From Collinsella sp. An307 (lineage in GTDB: Bacteria > Actinomycetota > Coriobacteriia > Coriobacteriales > Coriobacteriaceae): a stretch of DNA of 64,000 bases. The first letter of the stretch is position 1. Each line of letters begins with the position of its first letter. The notes under the pieces were generated by a model. That model did not search any database. It had not been told where the DNA came from and saw only the letters and a program-made list of their open reading frames with translations. The position numbers were made by a program, and so were the translations under genes. The stretch is taken from positions 62,001-126,000 of the forward strand of contig NZ_NFIP01000006.1 of the NCBI RefSeq assembly GCF_002161805.1, written 5' to 3'. This document shows, in pieces, positions 8,303 through 17,150 of the stretch.

Positions 8303-8393
8303 GGAGAGTTGTCCGAGTGGCCGAAGGAGCACGATTGGAAATCGTGTAGGCGGCAAAACCGTCTCCAGGGTTCAAATCCCTGACTCTCCGCCA
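8303..8393 (+). tRNA. tRNA-Ser (anticodon GGA)
   Basis: A class II tRNA with a long variable arm. The acceptor arms GGAGAGT and ACTCTCC pair fully; the anticodon loop is TTGGAAA on stem CACGA/TCGTG (anticodon GGA, reads UCC/UCU). The T-loop is TTCAAAT, and the 3' GCCA is encoded. Confidence 0.97.
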
Positions 8394-8407
8394 GTTGCCT
8401 TTTCTCG

Positions 8408-8430
8408 CGGCGTGCCTTCTGGGCACGCCG
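8408..8430 (+). terminator. Hairpin between the two tRNA-Ser genes
   Basis: Stem CGGCGTGCC / GGCACGCCG (8408-8416 and 8422-8430) followed by TTTC. It may be a weak terminator or a processing signal between the two tRNAs. Confidence 0.5.
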
Positions 8431-8443
8431 TTTCACCCCATGC

Positions 8444-8534
8444 GGAGGGGTGGCAGAGTGGTTGAATGCGGCGGTCTCGAAAACCGTTTGGCCTGTATAA
8501 GGTCACGAGGGTTCGAATCCCTCCTCCTCCGCCA
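8444..8534 (+). tRNA. tRNA-Ser (anticodon CGA)
   Basis: A class II tRNA with acceptor arms GGAGGGG and CTCCTCC, and anticodon loop CTCGAAA on stem GCGGT/ACCGT (anticodon CGA, reads UCG). A long variable arm, T-loop TTCGAAT and encoded GCCA are present. It is arranged in tandem with the GGA serine tRNA. Confidence 0.97.
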
Positions 8535-8547
8535 GCATAGACGCTCA

Positions 8548-8590
8548 CGGGCCTCCATCCGATTGTCGGAACGGGGCTCGTTTCTTTTTT
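8548..8590 (+). terminator. Terminator after the tRNA-Ser pair
   Basis: A long imperfect stem (8548-8562 with 8566-8580, two mismatches) followed by TTTCTTTTTT at 8581-8590. Confidence 0.85.
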
Positions 8591-8720
8591 GCCCCGCGCC
8601 GCCGCCTAGGCGCTTGCCCTCTTCTCCTCACAATTCAGTCCCATCTTTGGCGTACGTTTTGGCACGATTCTCGCTAAGATATACGGGGCCTGTACGCATG
8701 TTGATGTGAAGGAACCGGTC

Positions 8721-9662
8721 GTGTCCCTCGCCACCTACGCCATAGCAGCGGCGCCTGCCGCGCTCGCCATACCCGTCACCAGCGGTGCTGTTGATACGCC
8801 CGTTGCGGTGCCGGTGTGGCTCGAGCTCATCGCTATTGTGGTGGCATCTATCTCCGGCGCGCTTACGGCGCGCGAGAAAAAACTCGACCTCGTTGGTGCG
8901 GTGTGTCTGGCCGTCCTTTGCAGCCTGGGCGGCGGTCTTCTGCGCGACATGACGCTGCAGGTAGGAAACGTCTATATCCTCAACCAGCCGATAGCCATGC
9001 CGGCTGCCATTCTCACGGCTGCCGTGGTGTTTGTTGCGCCGTCGGTTATTGCCAAGCAGGACCGCTTGATTGCCGTACTCGACATCTTTGCGGTCGGGCT
9101 CTACGCCGCAACCGGCGCCGACAAAGCCCTGGTGTACGGCTTTGACCCCATCATCTGCATCACCATGGGATTTTTCACGGGCGTGGGCGGCGGCATGCTG
9201 CGCGATGTCTTTTTGGGGCAGGTCCCCTATATCTTCCAACGCAGTAACCTCTACGCGGTTGCCGCCATCGCGGGTGCGGGCGTCTACGTGCTGTTTGCCG
9301 CTGCGGGCATCTCGCACGTGGTGGGCGTCGTTGCGTGCGTGGGCGTGACCATGGGCCTGCGCTGGCTGTCGCTTCGCTACAACATCTTGAGCCCTACCGA
9401 GCTCGACCTTACGCGCATGGTACCGCGCCGCCATGGTAGGCGCCTTGCCGCTGACGCCGCAGAGGACACGGCGCGCGCCGAGGCGCCTGCCGCCAAGCCC
9501 CGCATCGACCGGCCCGATCGCTCCGCCGCCGAGCTGGCACGACGCCGTCGTCGCACGCTGGCCGATATCGAGAGCCGCCGCGAGCTGGAGCGCCGCGCCA
9601 CCGCGCTTGACCGGCTGAGGCGCAACCGCCGTCGTCGCGAGCAGCGCAAACTCGATCTATAG
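8721..9662 (+). CDS. TRIC / UPF0126-family cation channel-like membrane protein (YicG-like)
   Basis: About 313 aa. Two tandem three-helix repeats each carry the family hallmark: GGGLLRD and GGGMLRD. This is the bacterial TRIC (trimeric intracellular cation channel) fold, formerly UPF0126. After the seventh helix comes a tail of ~85 residues that is strongly Arg-rich and likely coiled (RRRRRTLADIESRREL), which is longer than in standard family members. GTG 8721 is preferred because AAGGAA lies 7 nt upstream; an in-frame GTG at 8706 would add five residues. Transport of K+ or another monovalent cation is the family role; physiology in bacteria is unclear. Confidence 0.85.
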   Translation: MSLATYAIAAAPAALAIPVTSGAVDTPVAVPVWLELIAIVVASISGALTAREKKLDLVGAVCLAVLCSLGGGLLRDMTLQVGNVYILNQPIAMPAAILTAAVVFVAPSVIAKQDRLIAVLDIFAVGLYAATGADKALVYGFDPIICITMGFFTGVGGGMLRDVFLGQVPYIFQRSNLYAVAAIAGAGVYVLFAAAGISHVVGVVACVGVTMGLRWLSLRYNILSPTELDLTRMVPRRHGRRLAADAAEDTARAEAPAAKPRIDRPDRSAAELARRRRRTLADIESRRELERRATALDRLRRNRRRREQRKLDL

Positions 9663-10002
9663 AATGCGGTAAGGTCGCGCTAGACTCTCGCCCGATCTTA
9701 GGCAAGCGTTCCAGGGCGGCTCCGCCGCGTTCCAGCCCTCCGCCGCGGACCATTCTGCTCAAAAATGCAGCTATTCAACAATCTGAATGTGCGCCGAGCA
9801 ATAGAAGCCCTTATCAACCACTCAAAACCGCAGGTTAATTCCCTCACCGCGGCACGCATACTCCGGAAGTGGAGCGCAGATTATTGAATAGTTGAAATTC
9901 TGTCCGCTCAGGACCGCTAGCGGCGAATGCGCCCTACTCCAAACGGGTATGGAATATCGCCAACATAGCTCCTAGCCGGTATTGATATATTTTCGACAGG
10001 AT
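9663..10002. other. Intergenic region with a 127-bp inverted-repeat structure
   Basis: No credible coding frame. It holds one structure: an 18-bp inverted repeat (CAGCTATTCAACAATCTG at 9768-9785, its complement with two mismatches at 9877-9894) enclosing 91 bp. This could be a small non-autonomous element or a structured RNA. The remainder shows nothing recognisable. Confidence 0.5.
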
Positions 10003-10038
10003 AAGAAAAAACTCGGAGCCGTAAGTTGGCTCCGAGTT
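10003..10038 (-). terminator. Terminator of tRNA-fMet
   Basis: Perfect 11-bp stem (AACTCGGAGCC / GGCTCCGAGTT, 10010-10020 and 10028-10038), followed on the minus strand by TTTTTTCTT. It lies just past the CCA end of tRNA-fMet. Confidence 0.88.
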
Positions 10039-10047
10039 GCGAATTCT

Positions 10048-10124
10048 TGGTCGCGGGGGCAGGATTTGAACCTACGACCTCCGGGTTATGAGCCCGGCGA
10101 GCTACCAGACTGCTCCACCCCGCA
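10048..10124 (-). tRNA. Initiator tRNA-Met (anticodon CAT)
   Basis: Read on the minus strand: acceptor TGCGGGG with CCCCGCG, discriminator A and encoded CCA. The anticodon loop CTCATAA sits on stem CCGGG/CCCGG. The three consecutive G-C pairs next to the anticodon loop, and a 1-72 position that is not a Watson-Crick pair (U-G), mark it as the initiator rather than the elongator tRNA. Confidence 0.95.
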
Positions 10125-10258
10125 ATGTCTGGATGCGCCTTTGCGCAAGAGAGTATATTACGCTTCCGCATGCGCGATTGCAAGCCGCCAGCCAAAGGTT
10201 GTGAAGGCTGCTCCACAATAGGGCCGGCGGGCGGCTGCGAACGCGCTGCGCAGGCAGG

Positions 10259-10453
10259 TTAGCGCTCGAGCTTCTCCTCACGGGCGGCAAGGGCCTGCTT
10301 GAGCGCATCGAGGTCGCGCTCGGTGCGCTTGGCGCGGCGCGACAGGACAAACGCGTAGACCGCAAGCGCGAGCCAAATGCCCACGTAGGCAGCGATAACA
10401 AAGGGAGCGGCGGGCAAAACGGTCGAGTAGACCTCGGCAAGAATGGGATCCAT
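10259..10453 (-). CDS. ccmD: CcmD-like small heme exporter protein
   Basis: A 64-aa protein with one membrane helix (FVIAAYVGIWLALAVYAFVL) followed by a basic then charged helix (RRAKRTERDLDALKQAL). This is the typical CcmD layout of a short N-terminus, one helix and a positively charged cytoplasmic tail. It begins 3 bp after the ccmC stop codon and closes the ccm operon. CcmD holds CcmE to the CcmABC complex and helps release heme-loaded CcmE. Confidence 0.8.
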   Translation of the reverse strand: MDPILAEVYSTVLPAAPFVIAAYVGIWLALAVYAFVLSRRAKRTERDLDALKQALAAREEKLER

Positions 10454-10456
10454 GGG

Positions 10457-11446
10457 TTAGACCTCCTGAGAGGACGGGGCGGACTGATCGGAATCGCGGG
10501 TCGCGTCTGCTGCGGGGGCAGCATTTGAACCTACGACCTCCGGGTTATGAGCCCGGCGAACATCGGGTGCGGCGGCAGGGGCAACGTCTGCCGCGGGGGC
10601 GCTGAGCTTGGCGCCGGCGGCGCGCAGGCGCTCGAGGGCCTCGTCGGCGGCGGCGCGCTCACGCCAAGCATCCTGCTCCTCAAGGCGCTCCTTCAGCTCC
10701 TCCACCTCTGCAGCGTCTGAATTGATGCGAAGCGCTATGCGCGTGAGCGCAAACGCCACGAGAAGCATGCCAAAAAGCCCCAGCAAAAACGGGATGAGCA
10801 TCATGGGCGGCAGACCGCTGTCGGTGCGAAAGACCACCGGGTGAATCGAGCTCGGCACCAGGCGCGTGATGAGAAACGAGATGGGCGCGTCCACAAAGGC
10901 CACGATGCCAAACACGGCAGAGAAGCGCGCGCGGCGCTCGGGATCCTCGATTGCATTACGCAGGATAAAGTAGCCGATAACGAGCAGCATGAGGATGAAG
11001 TACGTGGTGAGGCGCGGCTCCCAAACCCACCAGACGCCCCACTCGAACCGGGTCCAAAGGTCGCCCGAGATCATGGTTGCTGCCACGAAGACGAGCGTGA
11101 CCTCCATGGCGGTTTTGGACCACACGTCAAAGCGGCGCTCCCCCGTCATGAGGAAGCGAACGGCCCAGAACGCCGCAAACGCCATGACGGCAAACGACGC
11201 CACGGCAACGGGAACGTGCAGGTAGAAGATCTTTTGGCTAAGCAGCAGCTTGGTCGTAATCTGCTGACCGGCAATGACCACCGGCTCGGAAAGCTCGGCA
11301 CCTTGCACCATGGGCGCCAACGTGAACGTCCACACGACGTCGATGAGCACGAGCAGCACCCCGAGCGCGAGCGCCGCGGGCACAAGCCTCTCGAGCGCGC
11401 CACCCGCGCGGCCGGTCCGGTCGGTTTGAAGCGTGTTGTGCGCCAC
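10457..11446 (-). CDS. ccmC: Cytochrome c biogenesis protein CcmC (heme handling), with unusual C-terminal tail
   Basis: About 329 aa with six membrane helices in residues ~15-235. The tryptophan-rich heme motif WGVWWVWEPRLT is present, as are the flanking conserved histidines (FYLHVPVA and SSIHPVVF). CcmC attaches heme to CcmE outside the membrane. GTG 11446 has AGAGG upstream and is preferred over ATG 11479, which lacks a ribosome site. The protein is ~90 residues longer than usual. The extra tail is a Glu/Arg coiled segment, then Ala/Pro-rich sequence that includes RRAHNPEVVGSN, translated from a copy of the 3' half of tRNA-fMet. Confidence 0.92.
   Translation of the reverse strand: MAHNTLQTDRTGRAGGALERLVPAALALGVLLVLIDVVWTFTLAPMVQGAELSEPVVIAGQQITTKLLLSQKIFYLHVPVAVASFAVMAFAAFWAVRFLMTGERRFDVWSKTAMEVTLVFVAATMISGDLWTRFEWGVWWVWEPRLTTYFILMLLVIGYFILRNAIEDPERRARFSAVFGIVAFVDAPISFLITRLVPSSIHPVVFRTDSGLPPMMLIPFLLGLFGMLLVAFALTRIALRINSDAAEVEELKERLEEQDAWRERAAADEALERLRAAGAKLSAPAADVAPAAAPDVRRAHNPEVVGSNAAPAADATRDSDQSAPSSQEV
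10512..10559 (-). repeat. Partial tRNA-fMet copy inside ccmC
   Basis: 48 bp match the real tRNA-fMet at 10053-10100 with one mismatch (position 10522). The segment covers the anticodon stem-loop, variable region, T-arm and most of the 3' acceptor strand, in the same orientation as the tRNA. It lacks the D-arm and 5' acceptor, so it is not a functional tRNA, and it is read in frame as residues ~296-312 of CcmC. Confidence 0.9.
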
Positions 11447-11484
11447 CTTACCTCTTTCTCTGAAGTTACCGTAATGCAACTAAT

Positions 11485-12270
11485 CTATCCCTCGACGGCG
11501 AACTCGTAAAGGCCCCACGCCGCCGCAATCATGACCACGTCGTAAGCGGCCGCTACGGCAAGCGAGGTCCAGAACGTGCCAAACGTGCCCTCGACCCCCA
11601 TGAACGCGACCGACGTGGCCGAGACGCAGGCATAGAGCAGCGGGAAGATGACGGGGATGAGGAGAATGGCGAGCAGCACGTCGCGTCCGCGCGTGTCGAT
11701 GGTCATGGTGGCGAGGAGCGTGCCCACGCCGGCGACGCCGATGGTACCCACGATGAGCGGGAGCACGATGTAGGGCGTGGTGGCGGCGAGCTCCGCCCCC
11801 GAGAGGAAGAACAAGAAGAAGAGCGGCACCGTGATGCACTCCACCACCGCGAGGAAGATTAGGTTGGCGGTGGCCTTTGCTAGAAAGATCACGGCGCGGT
11901 CCACGGGCGCGAGCAGGATGCCCTCGAGGCAGGAGGACTCCGTCTCGTGCGCAAAGCTGCGGTTGAGGCCGAGGAGACTCGTGAAGACGATGAGCGCCCA
12001 AAGCAGGCCGCCCGCAAACGACACGACCTGCAGGCGGTCGCCCACCTGCGCGAGCGCGGCGCCGTACACCGTGAGCACAAGAAGCGCGTAAACCACCATG
12101 GAGGTGAGCATCTCGCGCGTGCGGATCTCTTGGCGGAGGTCCTTTGCAAGAAGCGCCCGGTACTGCTGCCAGGACGAGGCGCGCCGGCGCGCAGCGGACG
12201 AGCGGGGCGCGGCGGACGTGGGGGGCTCGGCGCAGCGGGCTTTGGGCTGGTTGTTGGGCGTGCGTGCCAT
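11485..12270 (-). CDS. ccmB: Heme exporter membrane subunit CcmB
   Basis: A 261-aa membrane protein with six helices. It contains KDLRQEIRTREML near residue 43 and HETESSCLEGILLAPVDR near 108, both typical of CcmB. CcmB forms the membrane part of the CcmAB ABC complex that powers release of holo-CcmE from CcmC. The first ~35 residues are a Pro/Arg/Ala-rich extension not usual in the family. Its ATG at 12270 is 1 bp from the ccmA stop codon, indicating translational coupling. Confidence 0.93.
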   Translation of the reverse strand: MARTPNNQPKARCAEPPTSAAPRSSAARRRASSWQQYRALLAKDLRQEIRTREMLTSMVVYALLVLTVYGAALAQVGDRLQVVSFAGGLLWALIVFTSLLGLNRSFAHETESSCLEGILLAPVDRAVIFLAKATANLIFLAVVECITVPLFFLFFLSGAELAATTPYIVLPLIVGTIGVAGVGTLLATMTIDTRGRDVLLAILLIPVIFPLLYACVSATSVAFMGVEGTFGTFWTSLAVAAAYDVVMIAAAWGLYEFAVEG

Positions 12271-12271
12271 A

Positions 12272-13109
<838 letters not shown>

Positions 13110-13123
<14 letters not shown>

Positions 13124-15263
13124 CAGCCGCCAGGAGCGGCGTGGCGCGGCGCGGCAGGGCGGCGAGCACAATGCCCGCAATGCAGATGGCTCCTCCCACC
13201 CAGTTGCAGAGGATAAGCGGGTTGACCTTGACCGAGAGCGAGAGGGATCCATCCGCGTTGAGGCCCTGGAAAGCGACGAAGAGGTCCTCCGTGGGGAAGG
13301 TGAGCACGCTCGCATGGAGCGTCTGCTGCTGCGTGGTGGCCGAGACCTCGATGGCCGGGGCGAGCGTGCCGATGGTGGCGGACTCGTCGGCAGCGCCATC
13401 CGACGCGGCGCGGCTGACCGCGAGGTCGACCGTCATGATGCGGTTGTCGTGCGCATCAAAGGTGTCGTCGATGTTCTCGACCGTGAGCGTGTAGCCGCCC
13501 GCGGTCCCCTGCGCGCCCACCTCGGCAGCCACATTTACCGTCCGTTCCTGCACAAACATGCCGGAGCCCACGAGACCCACCAGAGCAATCGCGCAGCCCA
13601 AGTGCGCGAGGTAGCCGCCGGCCTGCGCGGGCGAGCGACGGAACAGGTTCACCGGCGCCGCGAGCGCGCTGTCACCCTTGGCAAGGCGGCCGCGCACGCC
13701 GCGACCCAAAAGATAGGCGGACGAGGCAAACAGGAGCGCCGCCGCTACGAGAGAGACCTCGGCAACGGCAAGGTAGTACAGGCGCGGCCCCTGCTCGGCA
13801 AGCGCTGCCGCCGCGTCGCCGCCCGCCGCGATGATCGCGTCGTAGGCGGGGACGAGCTCGAGCGCAAAGTACGCCTCGAGCGCCACAAGCACCACCACGC
13901 CGATGAAGAGTGGCACGCGGAAGTTCCGCCAGAAGGCAGCGCCCTCGGTACGGCGCCATCCAAGCAGCGGGCACACGGCCATGAGCAGGCCAAAGAGCGC
14001 CGTCGCCGGACGCGCGACCGCGTTGTAGACGCCGGCGGAGACCACCTGACCGCCGAGCGGCAGCCAGCTCGGCAGCGCGCTCGACACCGTAAGATACGCC
14101 ACAAGGCACGCGCCCACGATGCACACCAGGTCGGTGATGTAATAGGAGCCGTTCTTGGAAAGGAGCGACTCGATCTCGTCGTCCTCGGCAAGCGCCGCGT
14201 TGCGATAGAGCAAAAGCAGCAAGAACGACAGCGCCGCAGCTATCATGATGCCGAGGAAGAAATAGGTCGAGACCGGGTCCTCGGCAAACGCATGCACCGA
14301 CTGCACAAGGCCTGAGCGGGTGATGAACGTGCCGAGCACCACAAAGATAAAGGTGATAGTGGCGGCGAAAAGGCTCCAGCGCTTGAAGACGCCGCGGCGA
14401 CGGTAAAGGGTAAAGCTGTGGATCATGGCGATGGCGGTGAGCCAGCTCATGAAGCTCGCGTTCTCGACCGCGTCCCAGGCCCAGAAGCCACCCCAACCGA
14501 GCACAACGTAGGCCCACACGGCGCCAAGCACCATGCCGATGGTGAGGAAGATGAAGCTAAAGACGGCTACGCGGTCGGCGTGCTCGACCCAGCGCGCCGA
14601 GAGGTCACCGGTGATAAGCGCGCCGATTGCATAGGCAAATGGCACGGCGCAGCCGGCGTAGCCGATGAAGGTCGCCGGCGGATGGAGGACCATCGCCCAA
14701 TGGAGCAACAGCGGGTTCATGCCGCTCGACGCCCCCGCCATGAGCGAGCCATCGGCATTGAGGTACTCGGCGGGCGTGGCGATGAAGGCGTTGTTGGCAT
14801 CGGAGAGCGCCATCGCGCAGGTGAAGAGCACGATCACAACCTCGGTCACGCCAAGGGCGGCGCAAGTGAGGGCGTCGGTCTGGCGCATGCGGCGCCAAGC
14901 GGTGGCCGCGGCAAAAAGGGAGATGAGCCAGGTCCAAAAGAGCAGCGAGCCCTGGCGGCCCGCCCACACGCCTGCGACCTGGTAGAGCACGCGCAGCGGG
15001 CTGTCGTCGACGGGGAAGTTCATCGCCACGTAGGAAAGCGTCATGTTCTCGGTAAGGAAACACACGAGAATGAGGCCGATGCAGAGCGTGAGCAGAAGCG
15101 CGTTCGCAAAGACGAGCATGAATCCTGTGTTGGCGAGGGCGCTCGCCCGCTTCTCGCCCGTGGTACCGCCGCGGGTCGCCGCCACGCTCGCCATGAGCGC
15201 CACAAACGCCACCGCGCCAACCGCGAGCGATAGGTTCTGCATGATGTTGCCGATAAGACTCAT
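13110..15263 (-). CDS. ccmF: Heme lyase subunit CcmF
   Basis: A 717-aa polytopic membrane protein of the CcmF/NrfE family. It has about 14 helices and the WWD-type heme motif (WGGFWAWDAVENASFM near residue 253). The periplasm-side C-terminal domain lies after residue ~570. CcmF transfers heme from CcmE to apocytochrome c. ATG 15263 has AGGAGAA upstream. ccmE is the gene before it. No ccmG, ccmH or ccmI gene follows, so the thiol-handling part of the pathway is missing from this operon. Confidence 0.95.
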
Positions 15264-15344
15264 TGGGAAGGTTCTCCTCTACGCGATGTGCGGTACAAAC
15301 GGAAAACGGGGCCGCGTGCGCTGCACCCTGGCCCCGTGCGGTGA

Positions 15345-16034
15345 TTACTCGGTCACGGCCTCGTCGATGGCGGGCTGGTCGCTCGCCGTGAAAGTGCCGT
15401 CGGCGTTGAGCGCGCCCGACACCACAAGCGCCGTTCCGTCGGTCACGGCCTCGTCGATGCCGCCGTCCCAGATGACATTGATGGCTGCGCCCTGGCTCTC
15501 GAGCGTGAAGCGGTAACCCTCGGCGGCGTCGACGGGGAGCACCTCGCCGCGGACGTAGCCGCAGACCTTGGTTGTCTCGCCGGTCATGCTCTCCGCCTGA
15601 TCAAGAAGGCCCTTGACGGTGAGGGACCCCTCGGCGCTCTCGTACTTGGAGGGGCACTTGGTGACGAGCTCGGTCGCCGTGAGCGTGTTGTCCGACTCAA
15701 CCGTGCCTGTGCAAATGGCGACTACGCCGGTGCCAAAGGTGGCAGGCAAGGCGCCGTCGTAGCGAACGGTGAGGGTCTCCTGGCCGGAGGCGGCGGCTGA
15801 GCCCTCCTCGGGCTGGATCTCAAAGAGTGCAGTCGAGCCTTCGCTTGTGAGCGAATCCGCCACAACCGAGCCCGATACCTGCACCTTTTTGCCACGGTAA
15901 TCGCCCGAGACCACGTCGGCGATGGAAAGCGAGCTCGCCGCGCCGCCCGATCCGGCAATGGCCACGATTACAAGCATCGCCACCACGATGATGCCGCCCA
16001 CAACCACCAGGCGGCGTTTTGCTGATCTGTTCAT
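15345..16034 (-). CDS. ccmE: Cytochrome c maturation protein CcmE, CxxxY type, with second OB-like domain
   Basis: A 229-aa protein: N-terminal membrane anchor (residues ~8-30), then an OB-fold heme chaperone domain. The covalent heme site, HxxxY in E. coli, is here C127-P-S-K-Y131, the CxxxY form reported for archaea and some deltaproteobacteria. Beyond it, residues ~138-229 look like a second, degenerate copy of the same fold (compare TLTVRYDG with INVIWDGG and the closing VSGALNADGTFTAS). ATG 16034 is chosen because GGAG lies 5 nt upstream. It is the first gene of the ccmEFABCD operon. Confidence 0.88.
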   Translation of the reverse strand: MNRSAKRRLVVVGGIIVVAMLVIVAIAGSGGAASSLSIADVVSGDYRGKKVQVSGSVVADSLTSEGSTALFEIQPEEGSAAASGQETLTVRYDGALPATFGTGVVAICTGTVESDNTLTATELVTKCPSKYESAEGSLTVKGLLDQAESMTGETTKVCGYVRGEVLPVDAAEGYRFTLESQGAAINVIWDGGIDEAVTDGTALVVSGALNADGTFTASDQPAIDEAVTE

Positions 16035-16143
16035 GCGCACTCCATGCGAATAGTCGTTTTTCAGGTGTTAAGTATACAATGGGCGCGTGCGCGTGCGCGC
16101 GAAGCGGACCGCACGTTGAAATGAACAGGAAATCGGAGACGCC

Positions 16144-16911
16144 ATGCTTCTTGCTATCGACATGGGCAACACCCAGACCGCTCTTGGCCTGTTTGACGGG
16201 GGGGAGCTCGTCCACTCGTGGCGCATGCCCACCGACCGCTCCTTTACGGCCGATGAGCTGCACGTTCGTCTGCACGGTTACTTCCATATGTACGGCATGG
16301 ACCTCGATGTGGTGGACGCCATGGCGTTTGCCGGCGTGGTGCCGCAGCTCAATCGCGCTTGGCGTCGCGTGGCGGAGCGCCTGGGGGCGCGAACGGTCGT
16401 GGTGGGGCCGGACACCGCCTCGGTCACGTGCGTGCGCGCGAAAAATCCCGCTGAAGTGGGTGCCGACCGCATCGCCAACGCTACGGCGGCGGCGAAGTTC
16501 TACGGCTCACCTTCGATTGTGGTCGACTTTGGAACGGCGACAAACATCGACGTAGTTGATGCGGAAGGCTATTACATCGGCGGCGCGATTGCGCCAGGGC
16601 TGCGCATCTCGATGGATGCCCTCACGGCGCGCGCGGCCAAGCTCTCGAGCGTGCCTTTGGAGGCCCCTGCGCACGCCATTGGCGTTGATACGGTGGAGGC
16701 CGTGCAGTCGGGCGCGGTGCTTGGAACTGCGGCTATGGCAGAAGGGCTCGTGGCGCGCATCAAGCGCGAGCTTGGCGCACCGAACGCGACCGTGATTGCA
16801 ACGGGCGGCCTTGCGGTGGTGATTGCCGACTCGACCGATGTGTTCGATGTGGTGGACAGTCAGCTCACTTTGAGGGGCATTTGCGAGATTTACCGGCGCT
16901 TGAACGGGTAG
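16144..16911 (+). CDS. coaX: Type III pantothenate kinase
   Basis: A 255-aa ASKHA-fold kinase catalysing the first step of coenzyme A synthesis. Motifs: DMGNTQTALG at the phosphate-binding N-terminus, PAEVGADRIAN near 100, DFGTATNID near 122 and GGAIAPGL near 141. ATG 16144 has GGAG 6 nt upstream. It is divergent from ccmE; the gap contains the ccm promoter. coaX and birA are often neighbours in other genomes; here they are convergent and separated by a repeat element. Confidence 0.96.
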   Translation: MLLAIDMGNTQTALGLFDGGELVHSWRMPTDRSFTADELHVRLHGYFHMYGMDLDVVDAMAFAGVVPQLNRAWRRVAERLGARTVVVGPDTASVTCVRAKNPAEVGADRIANATAAAKFYGSPSIVVDFGTATNIDVVDAEGYYIGGAIAPGLRISMDALTARAAKLSSVPLEAPAHAIGVDTVEAVQSGAVLGTAAMAEGLVARIKRELGAPNATVIATGGLAVVIADSTDVFDVVDSQLTLRGICEIYRRLNG

Positions 16912-16913
16912 CG

Positions 16914-17120
16914 TGGTCACAGGCCCCCGCAGAATAATAAAAGACCCCCTATGCGTGGCGTCATAGACGCTCCTCATGCTTCACGCCAAGCCAGATTTGG
17001 CAACGAGAAGCGTGAAATCGGCTCGTTCTGGGCACGAAAACACTGAAATGGGCACGCTGGAACCGGCGCGCCCATCTGTTTGCAGAGGGTTGTTTATTAT
17101 TCTGCGGGGGTCTTTGACCA
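16914..17120. repeat. Inverted-repeat element A (207 bp)
   Basis: Flanked by near-perfect terminal inverted repeats. The left end reads TGGTCACAGGCCCCCGCAGA, and the right end, read in reverse, begins TGGTCAAAGACCCCCGCAGA; both continue with ATAATAAA. It fills the gap between convergent coaX and birA. Related copies are at 33564-33748 and 53025-53209. No coding frame lies inside. It could be a MITE-like element, and the long stem may also terminate transcription from both sides. Confidence 0.75.
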
Positions 17121-17150
17121 TCGCCGTGCGTTGAGAGCCCTGCAGAGCGG

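Noticed and set aside
10512-10559. Possible second tRNA-Met gene inside ccmC.
   Set aside because: D-arm and 5' acceptor strand are missing, so it cannot fold as a tRNA; recorded as a partial copy.
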